Notes: a model not told the origin generated them from the sequence alone. DNA of 64,000 bases from Nannobrachium achirus (GCA_963921795.1 OY997641.1:24024033-24088032), one strand, 5' to 3'. Positions 47,097-60,268 are shown, numbered from the stretch's first letter. Numbers and translations are program-made.

Positions 47097-49121
47097 CCGT
47101 TTTGAATACAAAATGACGTAGGACGTCATCCGCTCCCGACCGGATCAAAAGCCCGAAATTGGAAGCGATCCCAGGCTAGTCTTCATGAGATCACTCTGAC
47201 CTTTCATACCTTTATAAAATAAAATGTATAAAAGAAAGTAGTGCTACACGTCATCCACTGATCAAATTAGGCAGAAGTTGACTCAAATGACGACAATCAT
47301 GGAAGGAACAAAGGAGATCTGCATACTGCAACTCCCTTAATTCCCTAAATGTATTGGCATATCAAAACAAAAAATGACAAATGGCACTAAAGGGAGCTGT
47401 GTGGGGTCTCCTTTGTTCCTTCTAAAATAAAAAATGTGTGAAATATGACAAGATGTTCATCTGCTTCCTATTCTGCTATGCATTCATCGTGGGAGAGAAT
47501 AACAGGATGTTTATCGCTTCATGTTCTACCGTCCAGTCGGCGACTACGTGTATGCGATTCCCATGCCAGTCATCCTCAAAACCCAGCCCCCAATTGTTAG
47601 GATTGGATTGGATTGGATGGGACGAATGGAGGGATATTATTATATACGAGGGATACTCGTATTGGTTCCCATTAACATATCCCGTCCACCATGACTTGCC
47701 AACTTGGATGCACAGACCATCGTCTGCTAGGCCCAGTCACTCGCTCGCTTCACGGCTTGCTTGAGTGAGCCTCAAGGCCTCGCTGTCAGCATACCTGCCT
47801 TGTTTTCAATTGATTTAAAGATGGAGTGCCATGATCCCCCCACCCCCTGATTATCAGGTATTATGATTATACTAGGAGGAACAAAAATTAGGTTTTTATG
47901 TAGCCACACCCACTCTTCATTAAGTATGCCTGGTTGTAATGGTGGGTGGTGGTAACCCAGCTGAAGTTAGCCACGTGGTAAAAGGGGAGGGGATGATTAT
48001 ATGATCTCACTCTAGCTGTGTTTTTGGATCGGCACTTTTGACCCACAAGGTGGCAGCCTCGAGGAAGAAACCCAAAATACAAAGGGAATACATAATTGCT
48101 CATAACAACCACACCCGGGTGTCTAATGAAATACTGTCAACCTTCTAGACACATGAAAACCAGAAAAAGTACAAAACTATGGCACCACCTCTTTAAAAAG
48201 TGATACATTTCAGTTGTTGTAAAATCTTACACTTACTCAGGGCGTAGAGTGAAACAAAACGGTGACCAGAATGCTCACCCCAAAACACGCTCGCCCTCAT
48301 ATTTTTCGGCCGACCTCATGCCGACCGTTCGGTCGGGCGGTTCTTGTATTCTTGTATATATTTTACAGAGGAGTAGGTCAGAAATTTAAGTTTAGGGTTG
48401 GGCGTTGAGAATCGCCTACATGCATCCGGTCTTCGTAAGAGTCCTATATCAGGTTCTAGTGCCATAAGTCCTTCTACGTGCTTGGGTGTCTCTTCCCCAA
48501 GCTATTACTGCTTTTCATGAATTCTTTCTTAGGCAAGCTGTCTGGTTCCTAAATGATTTATGTGTCAGTAATCTCTCAAGACAGCCTCGCTACGCTTCTG
48601 AAGGAAGAGAGACAGGCCGAGTGGGCGTCGCCCTTTCTTTGATGATGTGGTTCCCAGATTGATGTGGCAGTGGAGCTATTGTATCAACATTTCTGTGGGT
48701 AACATTGTCATAACAACATCAATAATATAGCATGCTATATAAGAGGAAAAATCCCAATCCATGCATGGTGGCAATGGACAAGCAGTGTTAATTTTTGCAG
48801 CCAATTTAGATTTAGTCTTAGTCTTTTGAATAACACAATATTTAGTCTTAGTCCTGTCTAATCTTCTGAAATAGTTTTAGTCTAGTCTAGTCTTAGTCGA
48901 CTAAATATCAAAATATTTTAGTCTTAGTTTAGGTCTTTTGGGATTAGTCTTAGTATTAGTATTAGTATTTTAGTCATCGTTTTTTTAGGCTAAATATAAC
49001 CACATAACTCTGAACAAGTCATTGTCTTATAATATAGTAACTGTATCAATCACATCTGACACTATCTGCTACTCTCTGTGCTAAACCAAAACGATTTGAA
49101 AAGAACAGATAAGTGCCATTC

Positions 49122-49321
49122 TAATGCCTCATTCACACTACAGATATATAGTTGAACGTTTTGCTTGGTAATTCAATGTAATCTCAATGGAAACCAGCTT
49201 TAAAGGCTGGGCATGTCGGCTGTCCTTGGAATCCAGCCTTTAAAGCTTGTTTCCATTGAGATTACATTGAATTACCAAGCAAAACGTTCAACTATATATC
49301 TGTAGTGTGAATGAGGCATTA
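49122..49321. mobile_element. Foldback MITE, copy a
   Basis: The termini taatgcctcattcacactac and gtagtgtgaatgaggcatta begin arms of about 85 bp with near-perfect symmetry. The spacer is tgggcatgtcggctgtcc. Confidence 0.85.
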
Positions 49322-49406
49322 AATGTAAAGATACAATATTTATTTGGCTTTAATTCCATTGCCCAGTTGCATACCAGTGTTAATTTTTACATGCAGGCAT
49401 TAGTCT

Positions 49407-49606
49407 AATGCCTCATTCACACTACAGATATATAGTTGAACGTTTTGCTTGGTAATTCAATGTAATCTCAATGGAAACCAGCTTTAAAGATGCAGGAGAC
49501 GCTCCAAACAAAGCTTTGAAAGCTTTAAAGCTGGTTTCCATTGAGATTACATTGAATTACCAAGCTAAACGTTCAACTATATATCTGTAGTGTGAATGAG
49601 GCATTA
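49407..49606. mobile_element. Foldback MITE, copy b
   Basis: Same arms as copy a, 85 bp away, with a different spacer (gatgcaggagacgctccaaa). Both sides are flanked by GTC, a possible 3-bp TSD. Confidence 0.85.
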
Positions 49607-50100
49607 GTCGACAAAATTAACACTGTGTGCAAGCATGGAATACAGTGGTGAATAATACTGGCAATGTTTTACGCACCTAAATCTGAAGGAGCTGGATCAA
49701 ATGAAGACAATCATGGAAGAAGCAATGGAAATCAGCATACATTTCACATCAAAACAAAAAAAAATATGTTTCAAGCCTGAAGTAGCTAGACATGGGCAAC
49801 TGGCGGCCCGGGGGCCACATGCGGCCCTCACCTTCACTTAATGCGGCCCGCAGGTTAATACTAGAATACTGATGTATTATTGATTTCAGCTGTTACTATT
49901 CCAAACATGACCTGCTTGAATTCCGTCAGTCTATATTAGTAGCTTAATGACTAGTTTTATGTCCAATATATTTGTATTCAAGTTCATAAAGTTAACATGA
50001 GTATATAATTAAACATGTTTGAAATTAAATCAAAATGTTACATTTCAGGATTCCAATTAAAAAATACAAAATTATTCAGGATTCCAATTCAAAAGAAGGA

Positions 50101-50155
50101 AAAAATAGCCGATCTACAAGCTCAAAACGCATCGCAGCGCGATGCTATTTTTTGC
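50101..50155. repeat. Palindromic hairpin repeat, one arm deleted
   Basis: Left arm aaaatagccgatctacaagc is intact. The right side retains only gcgatgctatttttt. Confidence 0.6.
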
Positions 50156-51697
50156 CTCTTTTGTATGAGATACTAGAATGACAAAGTAGGACATAGCAAT
50201 ATGCAATGTGGCCCTCTGGAGTGAAGGTGGAAATATAGTGGCCCTCGCCATCATCAAAGTTGCCCACCCCTGAGTAGAGCTTCTGCTTGAATTTTTTGTT
50301 TGTTTGAATATGCCAATAATTTTGCTGATTTGCACTTAGGGAGCTACATTGTGGGATCTCCTTTGTTCCTTGTAAAATAAGATGTGTGAAATGTGACAGG
50401 ATATTCATCTACATCGCGTTCTGCTATCCATTCATCACTGGAAATAATACGAGCATGTTCATTTACTTCCTGTTCTACTGGAAGAAGGAAATGTTCCTTC
50501 TTGGGAAACAAATTGGAGCCATGATAGCTGACTGGACAGACTTAAAAACAAACACCTCACGGCCCACTCAGGCGAATGAGGCATTTCTTTGTAAAACCTT
50601 ACACATAGGACGTTGAGTGATCCAAAACAAATGCTCCCCAAAACAACTGCCTTAATTGACAACAGAATGACTTACACGCATCCAATCATCATGAGAGAAA
50701 TCTGTCCTACAGAGTCAGGTTTTTCTGCTTCAGTGGTTAATGTCTCTAGTCTATACTACGATAAGCCCTTCTACTTTTAGGGTTTTCTCTGCTTTGGTGT
50801 CCCTTTCTAAGCTACTGATTTTCTTTGATTGTTTCATATGCCTGCTGTGTTGGGGTGCAATAATAATAATAAAACTGTATTTGTGCTTAACAGAAAAAAA
50901 TACACATGAATACAATAAAACATAAAAAAATAAAAACATAACACATTGAAGAACAATTTCAGAACAGTGTGGACGTCAATAGCATCAAAGGGATTTAAAA
51001 GCTAAGCAAGAGTAAACATAGGTCTTGAGCTGTGCTTTAAAGCTATCCACAGAGGCTACCTGTCTTAGGTGTAGTGGGAGTTTATTCCAAGCTGTCGGTC
51101 CGTAGAAGCAGAAAGCTGCTTCACCATATTTTTTATGTCATTGTAGGCACATCGAGTAGGTCAGCACTATAAGACCTGAGTGTCTAGTAGCGTTCTAGTT
51201 CTAGTTCTGATCGACTTCACTCTCGACACTGCCATTTTTACCTTAAGTTGCAATGATCAAGAACAGACATACAGCTAAAGTCTCATAATCCTTCTGTAAT
51301 GTCTCCCTGAGATCTCTGTTTACTGTAGATGCTTCCTTTCTAAAATAAAATGTCTGAAATATGATGGGAGGTTCATTCACTTCCTGTTCTGCTATATGCT
51401 CATCGTGGGAGAGAATAACAGGATGGAATGTACATTTGCTGTTCTCCTGCAAGAAAGAACGGAATCCGTTCCAAGAAATAACAAACGTTCTTCTTGGCAT
51501 TGACGCACCTGGGAGGCAAACTGGAGCCAGCCCAGAAGTTCGATGGAATGCATGGAAGTCAATGAGAGCTGGCTGGACCAGCTTATGAACAAACAATATT
51601 TGTAATGATTTCAACCTCAGATAATCAGTTTAAGGGAAATAAAATAACTCATATCACACTTTGTTTTCTGATCTCTCCATGTGCATAGTTGTTACTG

Positions 51698-52052
51698 TGA
51701 AAGCTCCACCGGCTGTCTGTCTGTCCGTCCTTCTGTCCGTCACGTCACACTTTTGCCCTATACTCTTATCTCCGGCACCGTTACCCCCTATCGATGCCAA
51801 ACTTATTTCTCACATGGCCCTCTTCTAGCGCCACCATGAGGCTGATTTTTGCAAAACACATTTTTGGACACTGCTCCTACAGATTTTGGCATAAAATCTC
51901 GCAAAGCGGTACACAGTATCTCTAAAGTCATGTCATCAACATGGATCTGTCCCATTTCCCATATTCCCTCCTGATTGGCTACGATTGGCTTCTAAAGTTT
52001 GTGTATGCGACCTGACGGTCGCTTATCTCCCGATTAGGGAGTCTTACTGGTA
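51698..52052 (-). repeat. Hairpin-ended interspersed repeat, inverted copy
   Basis: Ends gcgacctgacggtcgcttat then ctcccgattagggagtctta, the complement of the start at 25318. The interior has tagcgccaccatgaggctga and a (GTCC/GTCT)n run at the other end. Confidence 0.65.
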
Positions 52053-52370
52053 TACTGTATAATTGTATTGAGGTAAAGAGTAAGTTTAGTAGGCCTATAT
52101 GGGCTGTCATCACTCCTGGAATGACATGATCTAGCGCAGTCCGAAACTACTCTGCGGTCATTAGATACCGCAATAAAATTTGATACGGTAGCCTCAATTG
52201 AAAACACAAGGGTAAATAACATGGCAGGCTGACCCTATACACCACAATGTAAGTAAGCTATGCAGCTGTGTATAATACATTAATACATTGTTAGAGGTGT
52301 GCCCAGAGCCATGGGTGTGCCAAAGGGATGGAACTCAAGTCGTTCTCATCCTACCTGATACTTATCATGT

Positions 52371-54421
52371 TTCTTGGAAAGGTTTGCTTTCATCTTCCTG
52401 AGCCCTCTTGACTGGGGTCCTATACTTGGCCCCCTCTTTTTGCCCTCTACACTTAATCTCTTTCGCTCTGTAATCTCATATACTCACCAGGTCTCCTATC
52501 ACTGCTATGCTGATGAAACTCAACTGTTTTTCTCCTCCCAAACCTCTGCCACATTGGTTGAATCAAATATCGCCACGTCTTGCTGACATCTCACAAGTGG
52601 ATGTCTTACCACCACATCAAGCTCAACGCAGTGAAGAATTTATAGCTTCTCTTCTTCCCCTGAAAGTCTGTACCCTGCAGAATCTTTCCATTTCCATCAA
52701 CAGCAGGGAGTTGCTGATGGAAATTGAAAGATTCTAGAGGCGGCAGGATTGGCTCCTGTTGCCAAGAGCCTGGGTGTGGCCATGAACAGTTATCTGTCCT
52801 TCAAGGCACACATTTCAGCGATCACTCGATCATGTAGGTTTACACTTTACAACATCCGAAGGATCTGACCTTCCTCACAAATCGGGGTCAAATCCGGCGG
52901 GGAAATCTCGCCCATCATTTCGAGGAGTTAAGGTTAGGGTGTAACAGGTAACAGTGACACGCTCCCAATCCGGCGACCTCGGAATGGTCGCCACCAGATA
53001 TGCCTATAAACCTAACCTGTACTGTGAATTGGGGCAAGCCTTCCGGTTACCTTCCTCACTAAGAGGTCTGCATGCTCAGCTCCTTTAAGCCTCAGTCATG
53101 TATTTAGGCCTTTACTATTTCAAATGTATTCGACCTGACCTTTTGGCATGCTCACTGAAGCCCCTTTAAATTCTACAGAATTCTGCAGCATGCCTGATCT
53201 TCAACTACATCATATTTGACATGTCTCCATGCTTTTGCGTTCTCTTCACTAGCAGTCTTGAGATATTTCTGTAGTGAGAAATACAACGTTGATTCTTAAC
53301 CTTACCCCCTAGGGCCTAGCATCTCCCTCTCCTTGTATCCTTTCTTGTCACACCCTTTGGCAGATGCTAGTTTATATATCATAGTTTATCCATCCATCCA
53401 TCTTCAACCGCTTATCCGGAATCGGGTGTCGGGGGTAACAGTTCCAACTGAGACTTCCAGATTTCATTATCCTGAGCAACTTCCTCCACTCCCTCTGGGA
53501 GTATACCGAGGCGTTCCCAGGCCAGTTTCGAGATATAATCCTTCCATCTGGTCTTAGGTCTGCCACAGGGTCTCCTCCCAGTGGGACGTGCATCGAGGAA
53601 GGCGCTCGGGGGGCATCCGTACTAGATGCTCGAACCACCTAAGCTGACTCCTTTCCAAGTGAAGGAGCAGCGGTTCTACTCCAAGTCTCTCTCGGGTGAT
53701 TGAATTTCTCACCCTATCTCTAAGGGAGATACCAGCCACCCTTCTGAGAAAACTCATTTCAGCCGCTTGTACCCGAGACCTTATACTTTCGGTCATCATG
53801 ACCCACACTTCATGACCATAGGTGAGAGTGGGAACGAAGATTGCTCGGAAGACAGAGAGCTTTGCCTTACGGCTCAACTTTTTTTCCTTCACCACAGTGC
53901 GATTTAGCGACTGCAAAACCGCCCCTGCTGCTCCAATTCTCCGGCTGATCTCCTTCTCCGTCTTCCCCTTTCTCTCACTTGTGAACAAAACCCAGAGATA
54001 CTTAAAACTCCTTCACCTGGGGTAAAGTCTCATTCCCTACTTGGACTGCACAATCCATCGGTTCCCTGCTGAGAACCATGGCCTCAGATATCATATATAT
54101 ATTGGTTACTTCAAATTGTTTTGTTGTTTAGATTGTCTTTGCGTGACCACTTTAATATTAAGAATGTTCCTTTTAGATATTATGTTGTTAAGACGCTAGA
54201 TTTGATGTTTGTTCTAGTTTCCTTTAAGAACTACTGTACATTGTTTCCCTTGCACTCTACTCTACTTATGATTTAACCATTTCTGATACATTTACTAGAT
54301 TTTGCATGTGTGTTAATGTAATAAATAATGCTATATGTTTTGTGTAAAACACTTGGAACTGCCTTGTTGTTGAAATGTGGCAAAAACCATTGCCACATTT
54401 TGCCCTTTGTTGTTGCCCTTT
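52371..54421 (+). mobile_element. Decayed L2 LINE, interrupted by an RTE
   Basis: Reverse-transcriptase scraps (DWGPILGPLFL, YHCYADETQLFFSS) and AKSLGVAMNSYLSFKAHIS mark an L2 ORF2 with shifted frames. The 3' UTR resumes at 54088 (gctagatttgatgtttgttc), matching the tail at 58280. Older than the RTE at 53383-54087 that splits it. Confidence 0.7.
53383..54087 (-). mobile_element. RTE-type LINE 3' end nested in L2
   Basis: The minus-strand frame 53554-53988 reads KAKLSVFRAIFVPTLTYGHE and SQLRWFEHLVRMPPERLP, the standard C-terminal part of fish RTE-like ORF2. It ends with a (GGAT)n-type tail. ATATCAT flanks both sides (53376-53382 and 54088-54094). 5'-truncated, as is usual. Confidence 0.75.
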
Positions 54422-54429
54422 GTGGTGCA

Positions 54430-55370
54430 CAGGGGCGCAGGAGGCATTTTAAAAGTGAAGGGGACACATCTGGGAGGTATGTGCGCGCGCATAGCGCGCG
54501 CGAAAAATTTTGGGGTATCCCCCCCACTTTTGGTGATATCCCCCCCACTTTTGCCCCGAGGAGGGGGGGACATATCCCCTCCACTTGAGCTGAATTACAC
54601 AGTTGTTTTACGCAGATTTCAAGGCATTTTTTTTCTTGTTACTGTATCCCCCCCACAGTAACAAGAGGAAACGTAACTTAAAATGTGTTGACAAACGAAA
54701 TTGCATTTCCATTATGCATCTGTTCAAAGGTACTTACATTGTTGCTTGATTTAAAGAACGACGTTATCGTTTTTTGGTTTTTTGACTGAGAATGATGTGA
54801 GACTAGCCTACACACACCAGCAGCAGGTCCAGCACCTGCAATGACGGTCTCCTTCTGCCACTGCCTGCCTGCTTGTCACTATCGCGTTGCATTAATTAAA
54901 CTCATTCAGAACAGCTGAGCTGAGCTGACTGCACTGCACTGGTGGGACTGTGCCTCTAGAGGGCAGTAATACGCCTTGAAATGAGAACTACTCAGGGCCC
55001 AATTAAGAAGGCGGTAATTAACGCCCGTGCTAAGGAGATACCGACTGCCGACGATCGCGTTTGACGCATGAATAACGCTCAGCAGCTGATTATGTGATTT
55101 GCGATGATCGTAATTGTGCGCTCACCACGTGAAAAATTATTCATGGGTGTGTTTTCATGGAAACGTGTGAGGAAACCGATGGCATGACCGCTGTAGGTAC
55201 ATTCACCAATCAGAAGCTTGTCCGTCATTCCATTTAACTGGCATAAAACCAGAGGATGGGGGGGCTAATGCTTATTCACATATCACAGTGATATCATGCT
55301 TGTAAATATCTCACACTCAATAAGGTCTGTTTTATTAGAACCGACATTGTTTGCGTATAGAGAAAAAAAG

Positions 55371-55411
<41 letters not shown>

Positions 55412-56136
55412 CTATATTAATATAATACTTTTTTTTGTCACGTCCACATATCTATTTGTCTCTCTCATCTCATACCAGCGTGTCAGTGTGACATAGGCTG
55501 GCCTTGTTGAGTGAACAATGGACGCATAGTGGCCTATTAATTAATAGGCTACGGAACGGCGGCCTCCTGCCAAAAAAAAAGGGAATCTGATGGAACCAGT
55601 AGCCTAATTAAACGAAATAAAACATATCCCACCTGATTTAGTTTGATATTGAGTACAGTAATAATAAATACATTTCATTTATTATTTAGAAATTTACATT
55701 TGTAAAATTAGACAAAAAATGACAGAGATGTAAAAGAATAGGGCTGTTTAATTACTTAATTCAGCGCCTAGGTAATGGCAGCCAGACGGCTGCTGCATGT
55801 CCTTGAACTGTAGCACATAGGCCTACTGTACATGTGTGTGTCCGAAAAAAACATATTTAGACCTAAAAGCTGTCAACATGCCATGTATAGCCTATAGTGC
55901 TTCGAGAGCTTTTTTTCTTTTCTTATTTGGCTAAATTGGCATGACGCATCGCGATCAGCGATCACGCATCTATATGAAGCAAAGCAAAACTGCAGATTGA
56001 TTCCTCATAGATCGGGCAATTATGAAGCGATTTTAAAAATTTAAAGAGGTCCTGAACACTGGAGGGGATATCCCCCCCACCCAAAAAAAGTGGAGGTGTT
56101 AATCCCCCCCGTCCCCCCCTACCCCCTGCGCGCATG
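54430..56136. mobile_element. Non-autonomous hAT-like element, 1.7 kb, perfect 8-bp TSD
   Basis: Ends CAGGGGCGCAGGAGG and (complemented) CATGCGCGCAGGGGG. Exact GTGGTGCA direct repeats lie at 54422-54429 and 56137-56144. The interior has a gcgcgcgcatagcgcgcgcg palindrome (54482-54501), cccccccact runs near both ends and a (GA)n tract. No transposase frame. Confidence 0.8.
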
Positions 56137-56179
56137 GTGGTGCACATAGCCGGGGATCCAGTCATCAAAATGGGAGAGG

Positions 56180-56755
56180 ACCTGTGATGTTCTGCCGCAC
56201 TTTTTATTTCTGTTTTATCTATTAGTTTGGTCATTAAGGTCCACAGAATGAGAGGCCTGCTCTGCCAGAAACATCGCGAAAAAAAGTTATGGCCATTTGC
56301 ACTGTCCCATTGACTCCACTAGAAATATTCAAAAAAGAAAAAAAATCTGCTTTAAGTAGCATGTGCAAGCATTTGTTTCGCATGAAAAACATTCCTTGGG
56401 CAAAATATTGGCCCGCAAAAACTGTGAAAAGTGGAAAAAAAGTGATGACTCATCACTTTTCACAGCTTTTACGGGCCAATATTTTGCCCAAGGAATGTTT
56501 TTCATGCAAAACAAATGCTTGCAATGGATTCAGAATGATGAAGAACCCGTTGTTTGACCCCTCACATGCTACTTAAAGCAGATTTTTTTTCCTTTTTTGA
56601 ATATTTCTAGTGGAGTCAATGGGACAGTGAATATACAAATGGCCATAACTTTTTTTCGCGACGTTTCCGGCAGAGCAGGCCTCTGATTCTGTGGACCTTA
56701 ATGACCAAACTAATAGATAAAACAGAAATAAAAAGTGCGGCAGAACATCACAGGT
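56180..56755. repeat. 575-bp near-perfect palindrome (foldback element)
   Basis: The arms begin cctgtgatgttctgccgcac and its complement, and meet at gtgatgactcatcac near 56455. Arms of about 285 bp differ at only a small share of positions. No coding frame. Confidence 0.85.
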
Positions 56756-57830
56756 TCAACCCTATTCCTTGAGCTTTTGGGCATGTGGATCCCCGACTAA
56801 CAGTGAAATTATGGCATTTGTCAAAGTCACATTCTTTTTTGCCAAAACAGTCCCTGGTACTTGATTTAAAGCTAAATTCAAATGTCGATGATTTATAATT
56901 CATTAAAGAAATAGTCAAAATAATAATTACATTAATAATAATGAAACAAACTGGTACCAAAGTCTGGCCTGACCCATGGAGTAATTGCTATCTGTCAAAT
57001 AATTGATTTCATAATAATTATGACCACTCCTTAGTCACAACAAACAGGGAGTCCACATGGTGGAATGGTTTATTCCAGACCTTTATGAAGAAAGTATACA
57101 GAAATAAAACATAACATATGAATGGAGTGTGGAAGTTGTGTGAGGTGTGAGTGTGTTGGATGAGTGAACAATTTTGGAATCAACATGATGAAACAACCAA
57201 ATTAAAAAAAGCAAAAAGGGCATCCAACCCAGATCCAGCCTCAAGCGTCACAACAACCCGGCCCTTTTAAATGCTCCTAGCCAGCAGCAGACCAGTGGTT
57301 AATCAGCTGTAGGTCACATGGAGACATGCCTATTGCCTATAGGGCTGTCTCATATTATTGGTTTATAAAGCTTTGAATGTTTTAGGGCTAAGATCCTTTT
57401 CTGATCTTGTACTACAGTAACTACACCATTGTCAGGCCGCCCTGGCCATCTGGGATGGCTGTGAAGAAGCAGCATTCAGTTTTTATGCACCACATACAGT
57501 ATATGGAACAAAAGTCCCAGATAAATGCAGGTCTGCTTTGGCTCTCAATTCTTTTTAAGCAAGTAAGCCTTGCCAAGCCATGAGGCCCAAGGGTCAAATT
57601 TTTCAGAGACTTTGATATGACCCGACTCAGTCACAGGGCTAACCACAAGGCCACTGAGATTATTGATCAAAGCTGAACGCCGCCAGTGTGGGTATGTTAA
57701 TTGGAAATAATGGGGGCGGCTGTTTTGACGCACGTCATCCGCAGCCGGCGCGTGTTCCCCTTTAATACTCTGTCTTTATCTGTGCTTAATGTTTTGTATA
57801 GGGAACTTTGAATTGCCATGTTTCTTAAAT
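56756..57830. other. Gene-free spacer
   Basis: AT-rich. A rise in CpG near 57715-57760 is not linked to any exon I can support. Confidence 0.45.
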
Positions 57831-57839
57831 GTTATACAA

Positions 57840-58440
57840 ATAAACTTCCTTTGCCTTGCATTCCTCTCCAAGGAGTCTGCCCAGCTTCTTATCCAAGCCT
57901 CATCTCCAAGTTTGACTACTGTAACTCCCTCTCTCCTTGCTGATCTGACCAGATAGAATGCTGCAGATTGTTTTGTCTTCAACCTCCCAACATTTTAATG
58001 TCTCCCTTTCCCTCCCTATTCTGCGTTCCCTTCACTGACTTCTAGTTGCACCCCACACCCAATTCAATACTCTGGTACTCTACTCCTTACCTTCAGAACA
58101 TGATCCACCCGTCCTGGACAATTCTCCCTCCTGGCTCCCAAGTTGTGGAATGACCTCCCCGTTCAGTCAGGAGACGGCAGACTCCCCATTTTGCAGTCTG
58201 AAAACTTGCCTCTTTATAGACATACATATACCGGTACATACGATTTGCTTCTCAACAAATGCTAAGAATCTTATGTCATGTTTAGACATTAGATTTGATG
58301 TTTAAATGGAATCCTAGTTACCTTTGAGGACTTCATTGTTTTCTTTACTGGACTGTTTACACACTTTTTTCTTTTACTTACAGCATGTAACTTTCCTGGT
58401 TTCCTGTTACGGCAAATGCTGATTTAAAATAAAATCTTGA
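57840..58440 (+). mobile_element. L2 LINE 3' fragment
   Basis: Encodes FDYCNSLSL-like and PKLWNDLPVQSG-like peptides in different frames, then the 3' UTR attagatttgatgtttaaat shared with the copy ending at 54421. Confidence 0.7.
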
Positions 58441-58446
58441 CCATCA

Positions 58447-59129
58447 GGTAGAGGTCTTCACAGGTCCAATTTTAACTACCCGAACCCAAATGGACCCGGG
58501 GAAAATGGAGCAAGACCCAAATGGCCCTGTCTTTTATTTGGAATTTGTGAACCGTTACCCGAGCAGCCCCGAGACATGATGGAGCCGATCCGAACAGCCT
58601 TGCCTGTTATTAGAAAAAGGAGATCCGATACCCGAAATGACCGAATGTAAACATTATTATGAAGAGGTGTAAATATTATTTCTTTCGTACCGTTGCATGT
58701 GGCTGCTCGCCCCTGGACATTAACGTATTTCCCAGGCAATAATATGGACAGGAACAATAAATCCACATTTTCTTTAGTGTACTCTTTCTTCTTAGCCATT
58801 GTTAATGATAATCCACTGTTAATTTATGTCGCAGCAGAGGATATTATTTTGTTTATCATTAAGTGTTTAAGGACTTCCTGACAAGTCACGTGACGCAGCA
58901 AGGCAGCCAGTAGCACTGACCGGAGGAGAAAAAAGGGGGGTGCGGGGGTGATTGACAGATGTAACAGCCAATTGCCGGGTCCATTCGGGTATCATGGAAC
59001 CGCTGTTCTCACGGTCAGAGAACCGGGAACTCCGTAGTGGCACCGAACAGCACCGAGGTCACTGCTCGTAAATAGCCCCGGGCGATTCCAGGTAATTTCG
59101 GATCTCTAACCTGCCTGAAGATCTCTACC
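58447..59129. mobile_element. TIR DNA element, 683 bp, ATCA flanks
   Basis: Ends GGTAGAGGTCTTCACAGG and, complemented, GGTAGAGATCTTCAGGCAGG. ATCA lies outside both (58443-58446 and 59130-59133). Rich in acccgaaccc and gaaccg words; no transposase. Confidence 0.65.
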
Positions 59130-60268
59130 ATCAAGTCAAAATTTGTGTCAGATCTTAGATGATCAAGGTGAGACATGACCTTTTGACATGGTCTAAAAGT
59201 CTCAACAGAAGAGCAGGGAGACAAAATACAACCATCCCAATCGTATAAGTTATATTGTACTAACATACTGTACTCTACCATACAGATTGGACAAATGTAC
59301 ATTTTATTAATACAAAATAAAAAATAACATAGTGCCGCTTTAACGTTCCTGCCATTTACTCTGATATACACGTATATTACGTATCTTTAAAATGTGCTGC
59401 CTAGCTCTTTCGATGGATTATTTGGGTGTAACAACTTATTTTATACTTAAGCTATTCCAATTTACAAGCTCGCAATGTTTTGCATCAGAACATGTTATGA
59501 GCTTGTAAATCAGCTACCGGTATTTACAAAATATCTTGAATACATTTGAAAGATTTTGAATGATCATATTTTGACACATTTTCACTTATGACATGCCCAA
59601 AATATCGATGCTAGGATTAATGTGGTGAGTTCCAAAATCCATTCACACTGTATAACACAAGACCTCCTGTTGTTCATGTTCCCCCTTGTTTCCATTGTAT
59701 ACATTGTCTCTGTGAGGTATTTTTATAAGCCCACTTTCAAACCTCTCTGGCGGCACATGCCTGTTTGCTTTCAATTGTTTTTATGGCACAATTAAATTAA
59801 ACCTAAAAACCTAAAACATTCTTTTTTTTTTAATTGAATTCTACCTCACAAGACAAGGTATTTAAGCTTATAACTTCATTCTGTGGTGAGGAAGAGGTGG
59901 ATGTAAAATCCAAAGCAGGAACAGAGCAGGTTTGGACATAAGTAACACAACAAAAACAAATGAAACATGAAAAAAACAAAACAAAGGCCATTTGTAATCA
60001 GATTCAACAATATAGACATCTGTAAAAGGCACAACCCAGTTAAATGTTATATAGCTAGTCCAAGAAGTCCAGTCCAGTTAGGTTAATGATGTTTGCATGT
60101 TCTTTGGATTTGTCAATCTCCATGGTAACGTTTGGTCTTTTGTGAGGGTACCATAAAATTGTGAAAGCGAAAGGAATATAACCAACGTTTAGCCTTCTAA
60201 TGATGAACTAGTCCATTATCAGTATAATCTCAGGAAAACATTACTCAGTAAAAAAAATAATTGTCATT

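Larger units (their letters stand above)
45835..51450 (+). repeat. Degenerate four-unit tandem array
   Basis: The blocks acaatcatggaaggaacaaa, ccttctaaaataaaatgtg, ggatgttcatctgcttccta, gtgggagagaataacaggat, a ttgtaaaaccttacac segment, gctccccaaaacaactgcct and cataagtcctactt recur in the same order in units at about 45835-46700, 47270-48520, 49690-50810 and 51290-51450 (the last partial). Unit 2 keeps a frame MFICFLFCYAFIVGENNRMF, and unit 3 a related one, but no unit has a complete, spliceable gene that I can support. Foldback elements lie between units. Confidence 0.55.

Noticed and set aside
59015-59371. Conserved protein (KVMSHLDHLRSDTNFDLM)
   Set aside because: Short, crosses the border of a TIR element at 59129, and looks like transposase-type sequence at best.
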